Positions 21,087 to 33,305 of a stretch of 64,000 nt of DNA are shown piece after piece. Made by a program: the position numbers and the translations under genes. The notes beneath the pieces are model-generated. The model did no database searches. It was not told the origin of the DNA and saw only the letters and a list, made by a program, of their open reading frames with translations. Source of the DNA: Viridothelium virens (lineage: Eukaryota > Ascomycota > Dothideomycetes > Trypetheliales > Trypetheliaceae). The stretch is taken from assembly GCA_010094025.1 (NCBI GenBank), contig ML991820.1:124001-188000 (forward strand), written 5' to 3'. How positions within the stretch are numbered: the stretch's first letter is position 1; the number at the start of each line of letters is the position of its first letter.

Positions 21087-23339
21087 GGTATCGAAAACCC
21101 AGAATGAGATCGCCAAAGATTCGTAGACCGGATTTAAAGCAATGGCAAGATAGCTGACACCAACTAAAATTAGTTTGCCGCGAGAATTTGAAAGATTACT
21201 TGAGTATCTGAAAAAGCTGTTTATACTTACCAAGGCCTCCAAGGTATTTCAGCAGTCAATCAAGCCAAAAAAGTGGAGCATGCATTGTAGAACCAGAAGT
21301 GATAATTCAATAGATGTGAAGTAAGTGGGGCCGAAGAATTTATCACCAGTAGTGTCTGTTACTGGTATTCTATTCAACACTCCAAGCCCAATGGTGATAT
21401 TCGAGATGAACGAGGTCAAGAGGTAGCTAGTGAGACGAGATAATCTCTCAGATGCAACGCGGTCTTCTGATGTCAAAGCATTCGAATGCTCGTTTTAGCG
21501 GGATCCGAGATGTGTTGGACATGCACGGAGGGGATGTTGGTGAGTCGGAGCCGTGAGAGCAAGGTGCACCAGCAGGTGGGAAAGGGCATTTGAAGAACGA
21601 ATAAGGAGAGACGAGTGCTAGAGTGAAGTCTAATTACACAACATAGGAACTAGGAAAGAAGAGATGAAGGGTGTGAAATCAAGCACCAACCCATGCCGTG
21701 CAACAGCGAGCCTATCGCCCTATCGTGGGCTGGCAGGGGACTTGGGGAGGCGGGACTCGGGAAAGCTACAAAGTTCGGCTCTGGCAGGGAAGCCACAATG
21801 GAACCATGTTGGAGATCAGGAAGCCAGTCTCTTCGCCATGCCAAGAGTCACGGAGTGGAAAAGGGCTTCGAGGCGTTGACGCCGGCGCGGACTCGGATGA
21901 CATCAAGGGATCAATTGGTGGCGGGTGCATGGCACCGCAACACTGCATGGCCACCCCCAAATGCTCCCCAATTGCTCCTCGTCATGGCTCGATACTGTAT
22001 CGGCGTGAAACGCTGGGGTGCTGGCCCCAATCATTGCCGACTGGGCGATCCCGACCTGTCTTGTTTGAGCCTGCTTACAGGCCGCGACTGATGCGAAGTT
22101 GCAGGAGGGGAGAGCGCGTCGTGCATGACAATTCAAGGGGTCGCGGGCACTTCTTGGCCAGAGGCAGTGGTTCTTTTGCCTCGTGCTCAAGCGATGATCT
22201 GCGCCGTCTCCTCTTCCGTTCTGGTCCTCAAAGTGCTAGCTCGAGCTCGGCGACCTGCGTAGCGTTGTGGCAACTTTGATTCGCCAAAGAAAGAAGGCCA
22301 GTTTCCAAGAGAGTGCGAAAGCGCTGAGCCACTCGTAGATCTGTCTGCCGTACCTAGATGGGGTTTGGCGTCGGTCGTCGCGTCCAAAGTGCGTGGCCGG
22401 GGTTCCATTTGCCGACCACCACCATAAACTTTTTGGCCTCATTTACAACATAATCTCGCGTTTCCAATGATGAGCTTATACGTTGGCATCAACTGGGGAC
22501 GCAAGAAAAAGTCAATTGGCTTTCCAGACCTCAATTGAGTCGCACTCTGCAGATACAGTCGACGTGTTCTAGGGTCATACACAGAATCGCCTGGGTTTGG
22601 TGATTCGATTGGAGCCGAACCGCTCTGCAAGAACGGAACGGCGACGTGCATGTGCAGATCGCCATGTTCTCCTTGGCGTGTCAGCTGAAAAGGGGAATAC
22701 TGTATCCATGGTATGCCTATTTGGGCTGCTTTAGCGAGCCAAAACGATAAATGCCAATGCCAAATCCGATTTGAACCTCCCCACGCTTGAAGCTTCAACA
22801 AGAGATCCGAGATTGAGGATGACGTTGCTAATTACCGAATATTCCACCGCTGCCGGGGCAATGAGGCTCTTTTGGAGCGCTGTAGGGCAAGAGATGCCGC
22901 CGTGCAGTGCAACCATCGTCCTCCTCTACTCCGTACACCGGTGTGCAGTTCTCCCCTCTGGTGCCCACTCTCGGAACCGCGTACCCAAAGACTTTTGTTG
23001 TTTGAATCCCTTTGTGCACCGTCGAGATCTCGTTCCATCCAATCAAATACATATCCAGGCTCGGGCTTCTGTATTCGCTGGCTGACGCTTTTTTTCCTCG
23101 GCTGGAACACCTGAACTACGGTCAACTTCCCAAGATTCAAAAAATTTTCATCCGCGAATACTGTGTCTCCGAATTCCGAATAACAGTCTGTCTAGCCGCT
23201 TATATCACGTACCTCATCATTCATACTACGCTGTTTTCCCGTAAACCACGGAAAGTAAGCAGGCTGCCCTCAGCCAGTCCACATTTTCCTTTCAGCTGAA
23301 CACCAGTCTCTTTCCGTTGATCGAATCTATCAATCAGAC
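21087..23339. other. Long spacer with overlapping GC-rich open frames
   Basis: Several overlapping open frames occur on both strands (for example 21698-22279 plus and 22439-22801 minus). None shows a domain, a splice-consistent neighbour or a known motif. A TACTCCGTA motif lies at 22927-22935. The stretch probably includes the promoter and 5' leader of the gene at 19203-21086. I see no supportable gene. Confidence 0.4.
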
Positions 23340-24050
23340 AGCCACTATACACCCGCTTCCTCAGAAAGCTACTCGTACTTATCTGTATCTAGGACTGGTA
23401 CTCCTGAGACTGGTACTCCTGAGACTGGTACTCCTGAGACTGGTACTCCTCAACACCACACCCATTGTTACGCCGACAGTAACTCCGGCATTTTTTCATG
23501 ATCCTAAAATTCCCGCTCTTGAGCCCTCTTCATCGCCAAATCTCTTCCAAATTGAACTAAGAAAAAGCGCCTGTATGATGAAGACTAGCACTTACGCTAC
23601 TGCCTCCGCGGGTGTCGTCGGTAATGTCCTCGCCTCTCCAGTCGTTCGAGTAACCACATTCAAGCCTACCGCACTCAAGCTCTATCTACCGCCTCCGTAG
23701 CTTCATCCGTTACATCTGCCGCAACCTGTGTCACAAACGTCTTCCCTTCACTCTACGGATAGGGGACCAGACTGCACCAGTCACGCAGCGACCTAAACTA
23801 TCACAACTGATATCAGTTACAAGGGATCTACGTTCTAGATCCAACAATTTGGCTTTTGCATGCCTTGCTCGAGGACTACAAGCGTCCAAGAAACGAGGAA
23901 CATTTTGAAGACGGCGTATGTGTTCCCGTGGGCCCTACTCTACTGCGCTTCGAGTTGGCGTCGGCACCGGCAACCTTCACCTCGACGTCAACAGCGTATG
24001 CTAAGCTATAGAAGGGGTATTTCTTCTGGTGTCTCGGTCTAATCATGGTC
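23340..24050 (+). pseudogene. Decayed gene for a Thr/Ser-rich secreted-type protein
   Basis: Short matching stretches in shifting frames suggest a broken fungal secreted or cell-wall protein gene. They include a TGTPE pentapeptide repeat, then TQALSTASVASSVTSAATC, then pieces resembling FPSLYG, GPDC and SYKGST, and LEDYKRPRNEEHFEDGVCVP. No intact start-to-stop frame links them, and the decay involves several breaks. The family is not identified. The call rests on low-complexity plus Cys-containing segments in a consistent order, so it is tentative. Confidence 0.4.
23393..23450 (+). repeat. 15-bp tandem repeat, about 3.9 copies
   Basis: The unit GACTGGTACTCCTGA is repeated almost exactly four times, the last copy lacking two bases. 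In one frame it encodes the pentapeptide Thr-Gly-Thr-Pro-Glu. Copies are identical, so the array is young or kept homogeneous by slippage. Confidence 0.9.
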
Positions 24051-24321
24051 AACACTACGTTACGGCAGGCATCCTAGCGCAGCCGCAATCGTTGTAGAGG
24101 CACTCCGGGGACTCAATTGGTACTTGTGTTCACGACTTTAGTCTATCGGTGAGCTATTTGCTATCCTATGAAGCCTTTGGCTCTCCCATTTCTTAGAAAC
24201 GGTCCTTACCTCGACTTTCGTGGGTTTGCCCGTCATGGTCGTATCATTTTCGTGTCGAAACTCATAGACACAAGTTGTCGCCCAGCGAAGAGAAACACAT
24301 AGCTGTCCGGGATCTATGTGA

Positions 24322-26029
24322 TCAATACACGAACCTCCAGGTTGGATGATCATCACCTAAATTCTTTACTTCTTCAGAAGGAAGATTGTATCTCCAATCT
24401 CGCTCACCTCTTAGTCTCTTTCCATTTTCCCACTTGAGTCCGCAGACGAAAATGGTGGACATGACAACTGTGAGCCAGATGCATGCTAGCGAAACTCCGT
24501 AGCCCACTTTATATGCCGGAGCTTGGGAATCAACAAAGATATTGGACCCTACGAAGCCTGCACAGTTTCCAATAGATATCTGAATTGCGGTTGAAATGGC
24601 TCGTTTGTAGTGTCCGCTCACGTTGTTTGTGAGCCAACCCAGGGTGATAGGATGAGTCGAATGGCCGCCTGCCGCAATGAAGAAGACAGCCATATATCTT
24701 ACGCCAACGGAGACGTGCGCCTGGCCAAGGAGAATGCAGTATCCGACCGTTGCGATAGCACAGCCGATCAAAATAAACGGGTAACGTCTCTTAAATTTAT
24801 CGGTGAGGGTGGCGATGGTGAGCATGCAAACGGCGGCGACAATGTAGACCGGAATCGAATAGATCTGGGCCTTTGAGGAAGTATAGCCGAGTTCCTTCAG
24901 AATAGTGGGAAGAAATATGGCAATCACATATCCGGTATTTACGGCACCGAAGTACATGAAAGCGCTGAAAGTCATCAGCGTATATCAAGCACGAGAACGC
25001 GTGAGCAACAAACCCGATGTAGATCTTCCAGTCGCCCACAATACGCTTGAATGCCGGAGCATTGAAGGTATCCATACGAGCGACTCCTCCGGCTGCATCA
25101 TGCTCCATTCTAGCCGCTAGGCGAGCTTTCTCTTCCATGTTGAGGAACTTGGCTTGATGTGGCCAATCGACGATGAGGAACTTGGCAACGAGGGCTACAA
25201 CGATCGTGGCGAGTCCCTCAATGATGAAAATCCTTCACAAGTCGGTCAGAAAGGGCGGGTTTTGGATGTCGTCGTTTGAATACATACCAGCGCCAGCCAG
25301 CATAACCTCCTACTCCGTCCATTTTCACCAAGGCATACGCAAGCAACTGCGTACACAAATTAGGAGAGGATCCTTTAAGCAAGTTCTTGGAGTTTTCATA
25401 CACCACTGAATGCGCCCGCAATGATACCGGAGGCGAATAGAAGACTTAATCGTCGTTGTAGCTGGTATCTTGTGTAATACATGCTGAAAAGGTATAGAAA
25501 GCCTGGCGTGAAGCCAGCCTCGAATGCCCCGATGAAGAATCTAGCACATACGAGACCCCCATACGATTTGGTCAGACCTTGAGCCATGGCAGAGATACCT
25601 GTTCATGCAATTAGCATATTTCTTGTTCGACGTCCAAACGATGGTATTCATCATACCCCAAAAGAAAAGTAATCCGCTCAACCAAGTGGAGGGCGACGTT
25701 TTTCTTAGCACCATGTTGCTCGGCACTTCAAAAACGATGTATGAAACATAAAAGATCAGGGATGCGACATTGTAGTCGTTCTTCACCATGTGCAGATCTG
25801 TCAGCATGCCTTCGATCTTAGCATTCCCCAGATTGGATCTATCCACGTATGCCAGCATAAACATAACGACCATAATGGGCACTAAGTGGAGGTCAATCTT
25901 GCGGGTGATGTGGTCATCTAGGGCTTTGTTCGGAACGAGGTAGTGCAGATCGCCATCTTGTCCTTCCGGGTCTGAGGTAGCAACAGAGTCGATTGCATAG
26001 ATGTTGTCACTCTCAATATCCTTCGACAT
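24322..26029 (-). CDS. MFS transporter, Dal5/allantoate permease (anion:cation symporter) family
   Basis: This is a five-exon model of 496 aa: 26029-25657, 25598-25402, 25346-25288, 25232-25014 and 24964-24322. Introns are 49-60 nt with strong donors (GTATGA, GTATGT), and all junctions keep phase. Motifs include RKIDLHLVPIMVVMFMLAYVDRSNLGNAKIEG in the first membrane region, then FFWGISAMAQGLTKSYGGLVCARFFIGAFEAGFTPG across junction 1, GYAGWRWIFIIEGL across junction 3, and the C-terminal NLGDDHPTWRF typical of this family. Twelve membrane segments are expected. Family members import allantoate, nicotinate, pantothenate, biotin precursors or other carboxylates; the substrate cannot be read from sequence. 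An in-frame ATG upstream (26119) would add 30 atypical residues and is not favoured. Confidence 0.9.
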
Positions 26030-27266
26030 GATAGGAGCCAGCTCAAGAAGGCGCTGGTATGCTGGGGAGTATTTCTTGGAAAACAGCTTGAGAATAGAGG
26101 AGCTAAAGTGGCCTAACATTCTTGAAAGGGCGGGGAAATGCTTCCATTTGTTCTACGGAGGACTTAGTAGCTCCCCTTGCAGTTTGATAGTTGCCCTCGG
26201 CGTTCTGCCAAACATGGGTTGCGTACTCCGTGCATGTGGGGACGTTGCTTTGGATATATCTCTCAGTGTCCGTGGTGATCACACCATACTACTCCGTACG
26301 GCCATTTGTTCTGAGTTCGGGGTTGGTCCGAGACTTTTCCGGCATGGTCGATGTGAATAATTGCAAGGCTTGATCATGATGTCTACACTTGCTACTCATG
26401 AGGCTGCTGAAAGCATCCATCCTATCTGTGCCGCTATCTTCGCGGGACCCACCGAGATTGGAGTTGCGAAGGAGCGGTGGGAGCGGGGACAGCCGGAAGT
26501 CAACGCATACCCTTGTACGCCATGTCCTAGACTCACCTGCAGCCGAATGGCACAGCAATCGTCCCCAGAGGCAAGCACGAGATGAAAGGATGCTACATGG
26601 AGCTTGTGCATATCTTACCCACCTTACCGGTGAGCACTAGAATTGCAACATGGCTGATCACCTAACCGGCGATATGCCCAAATACGACACCGATACCGGT
26701 ACATTATTGTTACTTGATTTATTTCATACGGTGTAATACATACCTGGGGTCTGAATGTTACAGTTCAGGAGCTCTCCGGCTACGTGGAGTTGCGAACCGT
26801 GCATCAAAGTGTGAAGTGGGAAATGTTGGTGCTTTCAGAGATGGCCAATACTTTGACATCTATGGGTTCTAGGCATCGCTCAGTACGTTTGTATTCATCC
26901 ATATACGATGAACGTGGATAAGAGCTGACTGGAATAGGAACAGGAACAAGAATTGGTAACACATCTCTTTGAGAGCTACTACACAAGCTTCTCACAACAT
27001 AGAAGGGGTTCAGTAGGATCTTGAGGGCGTGTACCTTGCTTACTTTTCTTTTCTTTTTTTAAGAACGCTTGTTGTCCCTTAATTTCCCTTACCTGGCGAT
27101 GGCATGGATTCTAGATCTCCCAGATCTCCTGCATCGCACCATGCAACTTAGCTTTAGGAATCAGTACTGTATAATGCATATTTACAGATGAGTATTTTGG
27201 TAACGCGCACTAGACCTCTAGTGCATTGGCGCTGGTCTTGATGACCCATATTCCAAACATCTCCGA
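26030..27266. other. Intergenic spacer
   Basis: This holds the promoter side of the transporter gene and the 3' flank of the receptor gene. It contains TACTCCGTA (26290-26298) and a one-base variant (about 26224). No coding signal is convincing. Confidence 0.45.
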
Positions 27267-28655
27267 TCAATGACTTGATCTTGAGGAAGCATCTTCGTGT
27301 GCCACTTCTATATCCATTGTCCTCATAATCTCTCCTGGCCTCTTCACTGTGTCTAGCATGATCTCTTCGTCGCTCTCGTACGTCCACACTCGTCCTACCG
27401 AAGGTTGGTCAGACAGTACTTTCGCAGCATGGTTTGAGCTTCGGCGCGAAGCGTAGTTAGACCTGGAGCCAGGCTGCCGGTGATACTGTTCAGAACGATC
27501 GTTGTTTGGCCTGGAGAAGAGTTGTGGAAAAAGGGCTGCAACCGGTCTCTTCAGAGTTGGTATACAGGCACATATGATACCAGTATTGACTTCAATAGAG
27601 GTCCATGTATTTGATGTCGCTTGATAATCTACAGGCACAAATTAGTGATGTATCAAATCCAGTACCACGCAAAAGTGTGTATAGAACAGCTTGATGTGAT
27701 GGCTTCAGATCGAATGAAAAGCCGTTGACTTACAGGTGGTGTCTGTCGAGCTCGTTGCTGGGTTGAGATAGATAATGCGAACAATTGTTGTGATCATGAC
27801 GCTTGGCGTTTTGTCAGTTGCAATGCGAGTCAGACATAAAAGCATCAATCACGTACAAGAAGCCTAATCCGAAAAGGAGCATCAACACAATTTTCTGAGC
27901 TCTCGGCAGGTGCAATTTCCACACCTCACGCACGGGAAGTATGATGAGCAACAGATCTGTGGAAATCACTAAGGCTGCCGTAGCATACCATACGTCTCCG
28001 CTGTTGACGCAACTGCCTGAAACACTCTTGTCCCAGGCTTTCCGAATTGGAGTGCATGAAAGGATGCTAACAAGAGTAGTCGCAATGCCGTACCCTCCAA
28101 CAATGAAGATTGTCACCCATGTAGCCTTTGCAAAGCTAGGGTTTGGGAAGATTCGAAGATACAGCGCAAGAATTGAAAGTTTGGTGAGGCTTGTCGAAAT
28201 TTTGTATAGGATCTGATTGACATAGAAGATCTGTTCCTGTCAATCATTTGGTCTACCTTCGAGTTTTACCGACTGACCTTCAGGGCAGTCTCCAAATGTG
28301 CCTTTGAGACGTCACTTTGATGCAAACCCCATCCATATTTTACGTCTGTACTCATCTCAGTATTCATTAACGTGGACAGCCTCAACGACTTACCTTCATT
28401 GTAAAGCACAGTGAGCGCTACCGCCAGGATCTAGTAAACCTCGTTAGTCTCCCCTCCATGCATATTTGAAGAACATCGTACACCTGCTATCAAAATAGAG
28501 ATATCATCGAAGCCGTATGGTCGCTTTCGTACTGTGGCCAAGCGCATGAGGACCATGACAGACGAGATGACTCCAAAGGTGATGCTGACAACCGACAGAA
28601 CGCGACCATGAGGGTTGGGTATACCATCATCAATGCCATCTCGGCGAACAATCAT
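27267..28655 (-). CDS. PTH11-like integral membrane protein (fungal rhodopsin domain)
   Basis: This is a six-exon model of 360 aa: 28655-28482, 28430-28394, 28345-28278, 28230-27857, 27801-27734 and 27628-27267. All phases agree. It has the fungal rhodopsin-domain layout: PNPHGRVLSVVSITFG at the start, RKRPYGFDDISILIA, then YGWGLHQSDVSKAHLETALK, ILYKISTSLTKLSILALYLRIFP, the C-W-D-K loop, SGDVWYATAALVISTDLLLIILPVREVWKL, and TWTSIEVNTGIICACIPTLKRP. Seven membrane segments are expected, with no CFEM domain. The last 90 residues are a polar cytosolic tail. PTH11-like proteins are proposed G-protein-coupled sensors of surface or chemical cues; the ligand is unknown. A further in-frame ATG at 28712 is possible. 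Confidence 0.85.
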
Positions 28656-31473
28656 GGTGATTGGGTACAAGCGGTCCCTTATGGACGAGCGCTGGATGTA
28701 GAAAGGAGTCAAATTGCCAGTTCAACAGAGACATATAGCTCAGCAAGTACCCATGTCGGCCACAGCTTCATATGTTGATTTAGGAATGCCTGGTGGCCTT
28801 CTGAGCTGAGACCGGTGGACGGTGGAGCTGTCGCTCGACCCCTGCTGGGGTGACGGGCCGCGGGTAGGCATGATGTGGGTTTATTGCGGGACGCAGATGT
28901 GGGTGGTTATTTTTTGGGGTCCTTCGGTCCTCTGCCTTTGAAATTTATCCTAGATACGGTAAAAGCTGTAAGTATCAACAAATGATCACGAAGCAGTCCA
29001 CACTCTAAGATTTGCGACCCCGGGCGCTAGGATCGGGCAGGCATAGGGGTGATCAGCATCGCATGGAGCTAGGTACCCTAGTCGTAAAGATGATTTTTAC
29101 AGCTTATTCGATCCGTGCATGACGCTAAGGTCTCCGGATGCGAATCCGTTGGAGTGGACTCGAACTTTGATAACTCTTCCTGTGGGGATCACTATCCAAA
29201 GATGATGGATTCCGGTTTTTCTTCCTTCTTATCTCATGCTTATTTTTCCATTGTCTCATACTCCGTGATCTGATATCCTGGACATGATCGAAATATTCCT
29301 GGCTCAAGAAACGACCAGGCCGAGATGGAGGCGTGCTCCCACAAAATATACTTGTTGCACTCACCCAAGAACTCTTAATTTACCAATTGTTCGAGCATGC
29401 TGCTGCAGTGGTCAGCGGTGAATGCTATCGGGGTACACGTCAGGCAAAGCTGAGTCGAAGCGACTTGTTGCCATTCGAAAGCTCCCATGACTGGCCCAGT
29501 TAGAGCGACAATAATGCGCCATGTTCCTGCGTCCGATATCTACGGCATCCTTTAGTGGAGATTTCTTAGCCAGAAGAAACTCGTACGCAGGGATGCCAGC
29601 AAATTGACTTTCGAGGATTTTGCTCGAGCTTCAAAAGCTTTTCTGTGTCGGGTAACGATTGGCCACCTTTGTATTAGAGTGCGCCTATGTGCGTTGTGGA
29701 TATCGAATGCTGCAAGATGGTGTTCCAGGCTAAGGGACTCTGTGGTAAAATGGGACCATAAATCCCTCATTGACCTCTGTACCTCCTCTCCAGGTTTCCT
29801 CGACTCATGTACTAAAGGGTGACCAGGAGTGATAGTCAAAGTCGTGTCGTGCTATCATCTATGGACATTCGCCTAGTCATAGCTGCCTGGACTACCGAAG
29901 TGAAATGAGATTCCGAGATAATTCGCAGCATGAGCTGTCTCTGATAATGGTGGATTGCGATGCTAGCGAATACGGTGCGTGCTTCGGCGACAGTGACCGG
30001 ATGGTGCGATGGTGAGGTGAGATGCAAGACGCGGCGCGATCCGCTTCGTCAAGCTTCCACCCTTCGCTTCTCCAAAAACGGCCTCGGCAAAACGGGCCCC
30101 GATGACTCCGTATCGAAAAATACCTGGTCATTTCCCCTAACTGGGCTCTGTTCTTGACAAACAAGATACTTGTAGTCGATTCTCGGTGCGAAGCCACAGA
30201 GGTCAACCCGTACCTTGGCGACTAGTAGATGAGCGGATAACGATTTCATGGCAGTGGTGACACCATTTTAACATTTCGCTACTCAATGTTTGGTTGTCTG
30301 AACAGAAATTCCGCGCTTTCATCAACGCTTCAGAAAATGGACCCAGCCGTAGTTGCTCGGCTGAAGAACTTAGTAAATCTCTAGATGCCAAAGAGACACT
30401 TCCAGGAGGCCTTCCATAAGCTGCAGAGCTCTTTCGCGGACCTTTCGCGCATCTTGCTGTCTGGCAGTCAAAAAAGAACAGCAAGCGGTCCGAAGAATGG
30501 TACGACTCGACTTGGAGCTGGGCTTCCATGGATCGGGCACTGAGATGACCCGTTCGGATAGCATCGGGTAGCTTAATGATAAAAGATGTGAGCGAGATGT
30601 ATTAGAGTGGACCCGATGGATCCAAGTATGAAGTATGGACCACCTCAAGGAACGACCTTTGCTTGTCACGTTTCATCGGCTTGGCTTGGAAAAGAAGCAT
30701 ATCGTGAGGGCCGGGGGTATTGATGTTCAAGCGACCTTCGATGACACCGTGGATACGTGCTCCACGGAGCCTACGATGACCCCTTTGCCTTTCTATATAG
30801 ACCCTCAAGAGAGTGTGGGCTTGCCTCTTCAAGAAGGCGGATAAGATTTTTACGACGTCCAGGTTTCTGGACTATGAGATCGTGCGCCAGAAAATCTCCA
30901 AACACTGAAGAGGAATAAACGCTCGTCATTGTCTAAGATCATGCAATCGTTGTGTCCCTTTAAAGGTGAGGTAGCTCCGCCATGTTTGCTGTAGAGGCAA
31001 AGCAGGGCGATGCCTATCGCTGTTAGATTGCGGATGGGAAATGAGGTATGAACTACCAAAATTTCGTTCAAAAGGAGAGTATTCAGTGTGGAAGCACTCA
31101 AGCTTTCTCTCGTGCCAGATGGAGAAAGACGCATACCCTGGAAAGCCCTTCAACAACCCATCCTAGGTATCTGCTGACAATGGTGTTCGAGCCAAAGCAC
31201 CTGGATACATTTCCTAGGCCAGAAATCCAAAACTCCTATCATAATGCGTTGCCGGCGAAATGTACAAGCGCAGCCTCTCAAAGGCCATCCCTTGGAAAAC
31301 AAAGAAGGCGCCCATATCCCGCGCCTCGACATGCAAATGCCAAGCCATTCCGTACCATCCGAGCCCAATTCTTGCAACTCCAGCACAGTAGCCCAAGCGG
31401 CGCCCAATTAAAGACCGCTCAATTCCCACCCACTTCCTCCCCCTCATCTTCCCTCCTCCATTCCTCACCCACA
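28656..31473. other. Long gene-poor spacer, possible unrecognised relic
   Basis: No gene can be supported. On the minus strand between about 29550 and 30840, several short frames look protein-like (for example the stretch with HHPVTVAEARTVFASIAIHHYQ, and a Glu/Lys/Arg-rich frame with REALQ-type helices). They do not join by clear splice signals and match no family I know. The stretch may contain a decayed gene. Confidence 0.35.
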
Positions 31474-33305
31474 TCAAAACGTCCTCCCGACCCTCACCCC
31501 CGCCCCCGCCCCCCTCGGACTCTTAACCTCCTCTCCCAGCTCCCCACCACCCCTATCCTCCTCATCAAAGCTCGTCCGCTTATTCGCGCTCACCGCATCC
31601 TCATCGCTATCCTCCGGCACATCGCCCAAGCCCACAAACTCGCGACTGCCCCTCAGACTGCCCCCGATGCTGCTCGCCGCCGAATGGCTGCGGGAGTGGC
31701 GACCGTGGCGCTGCGCCTCCATGTCGTAGCTGTGCATGAGGCCGCTACTCTCACGTCCGAAGCTAGAGCTCAGACGGGCGGAGTCGACGGAGCGGCGGGC
31801 CTGCATGGAGCGGCGGGTGCCGATGCCCGCGATGGGGTCGGTGGGGATGGCGTCGTCGTTGTATTTCGAGGCGTGCTTGGTCGAGAGCGACGTCCCTTCC
31901 GGGTCTTCCCGCGAGAGATTGAGAAGGTAGACGCCTGCGAAGATGACGAGGAAGCCTGAGAGCAGCGAGATGGTGTTGATGGGGGAGGTGGTGTTGAAGC
32001 CACGGAAGAGGATGAAGGAGGCGAGGAGGGTGAAGGTCGTGAAGGTGACGTAGTAGAGGGGGTTGACGCTGGAGAGAGGGGATGTTGGGTTAGCAGCGGG
32101 TATGGGATGAGGGTATAGAAGGGAATGGATCTAGGTAAGTAGGCGGGGACGGGGAGGAAGATACGTACATATTTGTATTAAATTGCGAGAGAGCTTTGTT
32201 GAAATAGTTCATTTGTGTGAGAATGCAGACGACCACGACAATAGCGAAGACGTAGGTGCTGGGGTGGGTAAATTGGTTGTTGCCGGCGAAGGTGAGCTTG
32301 ACGGCGATACCGAAGGCCTTGATGGCCATGACAGAAACTGATCCGACCGTGGAGCAGACCGAGAGATATATTAGGGGGTTTCTTCGTCCGTACACGGGTG
32401 CGATTTTGTAGATCATCACGACTGCAAAGGCGGTGATGATGCCGGCGTAGAGTAGAAAAGCTAGAAACAGGGTCAGAGTGGATCATCGAATGCTAACGGC
32501 TTGTTTTTGAAGCTTACGAATTTTAATAGCATATTTGAGGATATCGTCAATTGTTTCGACATCTTTATCTGGCGGAGCATGGAGGACAATTATGATAGAT
32601 CCAATTAAGCATATTGCGCATCCAAGTTTGCCTAATGTGCCTAATCGCTCATTGAGGAAATATGAGCCTAGTACCGCCCTGAGAATTGCATTAGCTGACG
32701 CGCTTGAGATTAGGTTCTCGGGTTGATATACCCTATTAAAACACTTAGGGCACCCAAAGGGGTGACCAGAATCGCTGGCGCAAAAGCGTATGCTGCAAAA
32801 TTGGCGGCTTCACCAACGACCACTACAAATTCTGTTAGAAGTTCACTAAAGACATTGGTCCTTGGAGATCCATACTTGTTACCATTCCTCCCCACCATGT
32901 CGGACTCTGTAGATATGTGAATCCATCACCCTCGAATCCAAGCCGTTCATTTGCCTCATTAAGACCCTGACGTTGCGTCAATGGTTTGCTCAAATTCCTT
33001 CAATGTTGCAATAGAGGTTTGTGGCTTTCTACTAGGCTAAACAGTGGGAAACGGACCTTTTTTGTAATAACGAAACTTGATCCTAAGAATAAGACCGGTT
33101 AGCGCATGGGATTATACAGAATCATCTCGTGAATTTCCCCAACATACCAATTGCTAATGAAGATAGAATCGCCAATGCCAGCCCAATGTATCTGTGCGAT
33201 TCCCGAGTTAGCCTTGCTCTTTCTGAATATCTCTCTTCTTAATTGTCGCTGCGGATTAATCGGCGTAGGTGAAGTCTGTCGGGCTACATACTTGTCTTCC
33301 ACCAT
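31474..33305 (-). CDS. NIPA-type magnesium transporter (DMT superfamily)
   Basis: This is an eight-exon model of 437 aa: 33305-33292, 33191-33148, 33082-33057, 32966-32876, 32822-32732, 32678-32518, 32460-32169 and 32068-31474. It restores the full NIPA pattern: [123 protein letters not shown], and [31 protein letters not shown]. About nine membrane segments are expected. The last 110 residues are polar, Ser/Arg-rich and cytosolic. Family members move magnesium across the plasma membrane or endosomes. Three exons are shorter than 50 nt, which makes this gene easy to misannotate. The antisense strand of the last exon is open for 300 codons, but that frame is a shadow. Confidence 0.92.

Noticed and set aside
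21249-21476. Hydrophobic minus-strand frame upstream of the CBM-like gene
   Set aside because: It was considered as a 5' exon, but the gene closes neatly with a start at 21086. The hydrophobicity fits AT-rich chance sequence.
21693-22279. Two overlapping plus-strand frames of 132 and 193 codons
   Set aside because: They overlap each other and minus-strand frames in a GC-rich stretch, with no domain and no splice partners.
23393-23450. Repeat array considered as CRISPR
   Set aside because: The units are 15 bp and directly abutting without spacers, in a fungal genome.
31048-31959. 303-codon plus-strand open frame
   Set aside because: It is antisense to the last NIPA exon. Its Pro/Arg/Ala composition is what antisense of a GC-rich Ser/Arg tail gives, and no domain is present.
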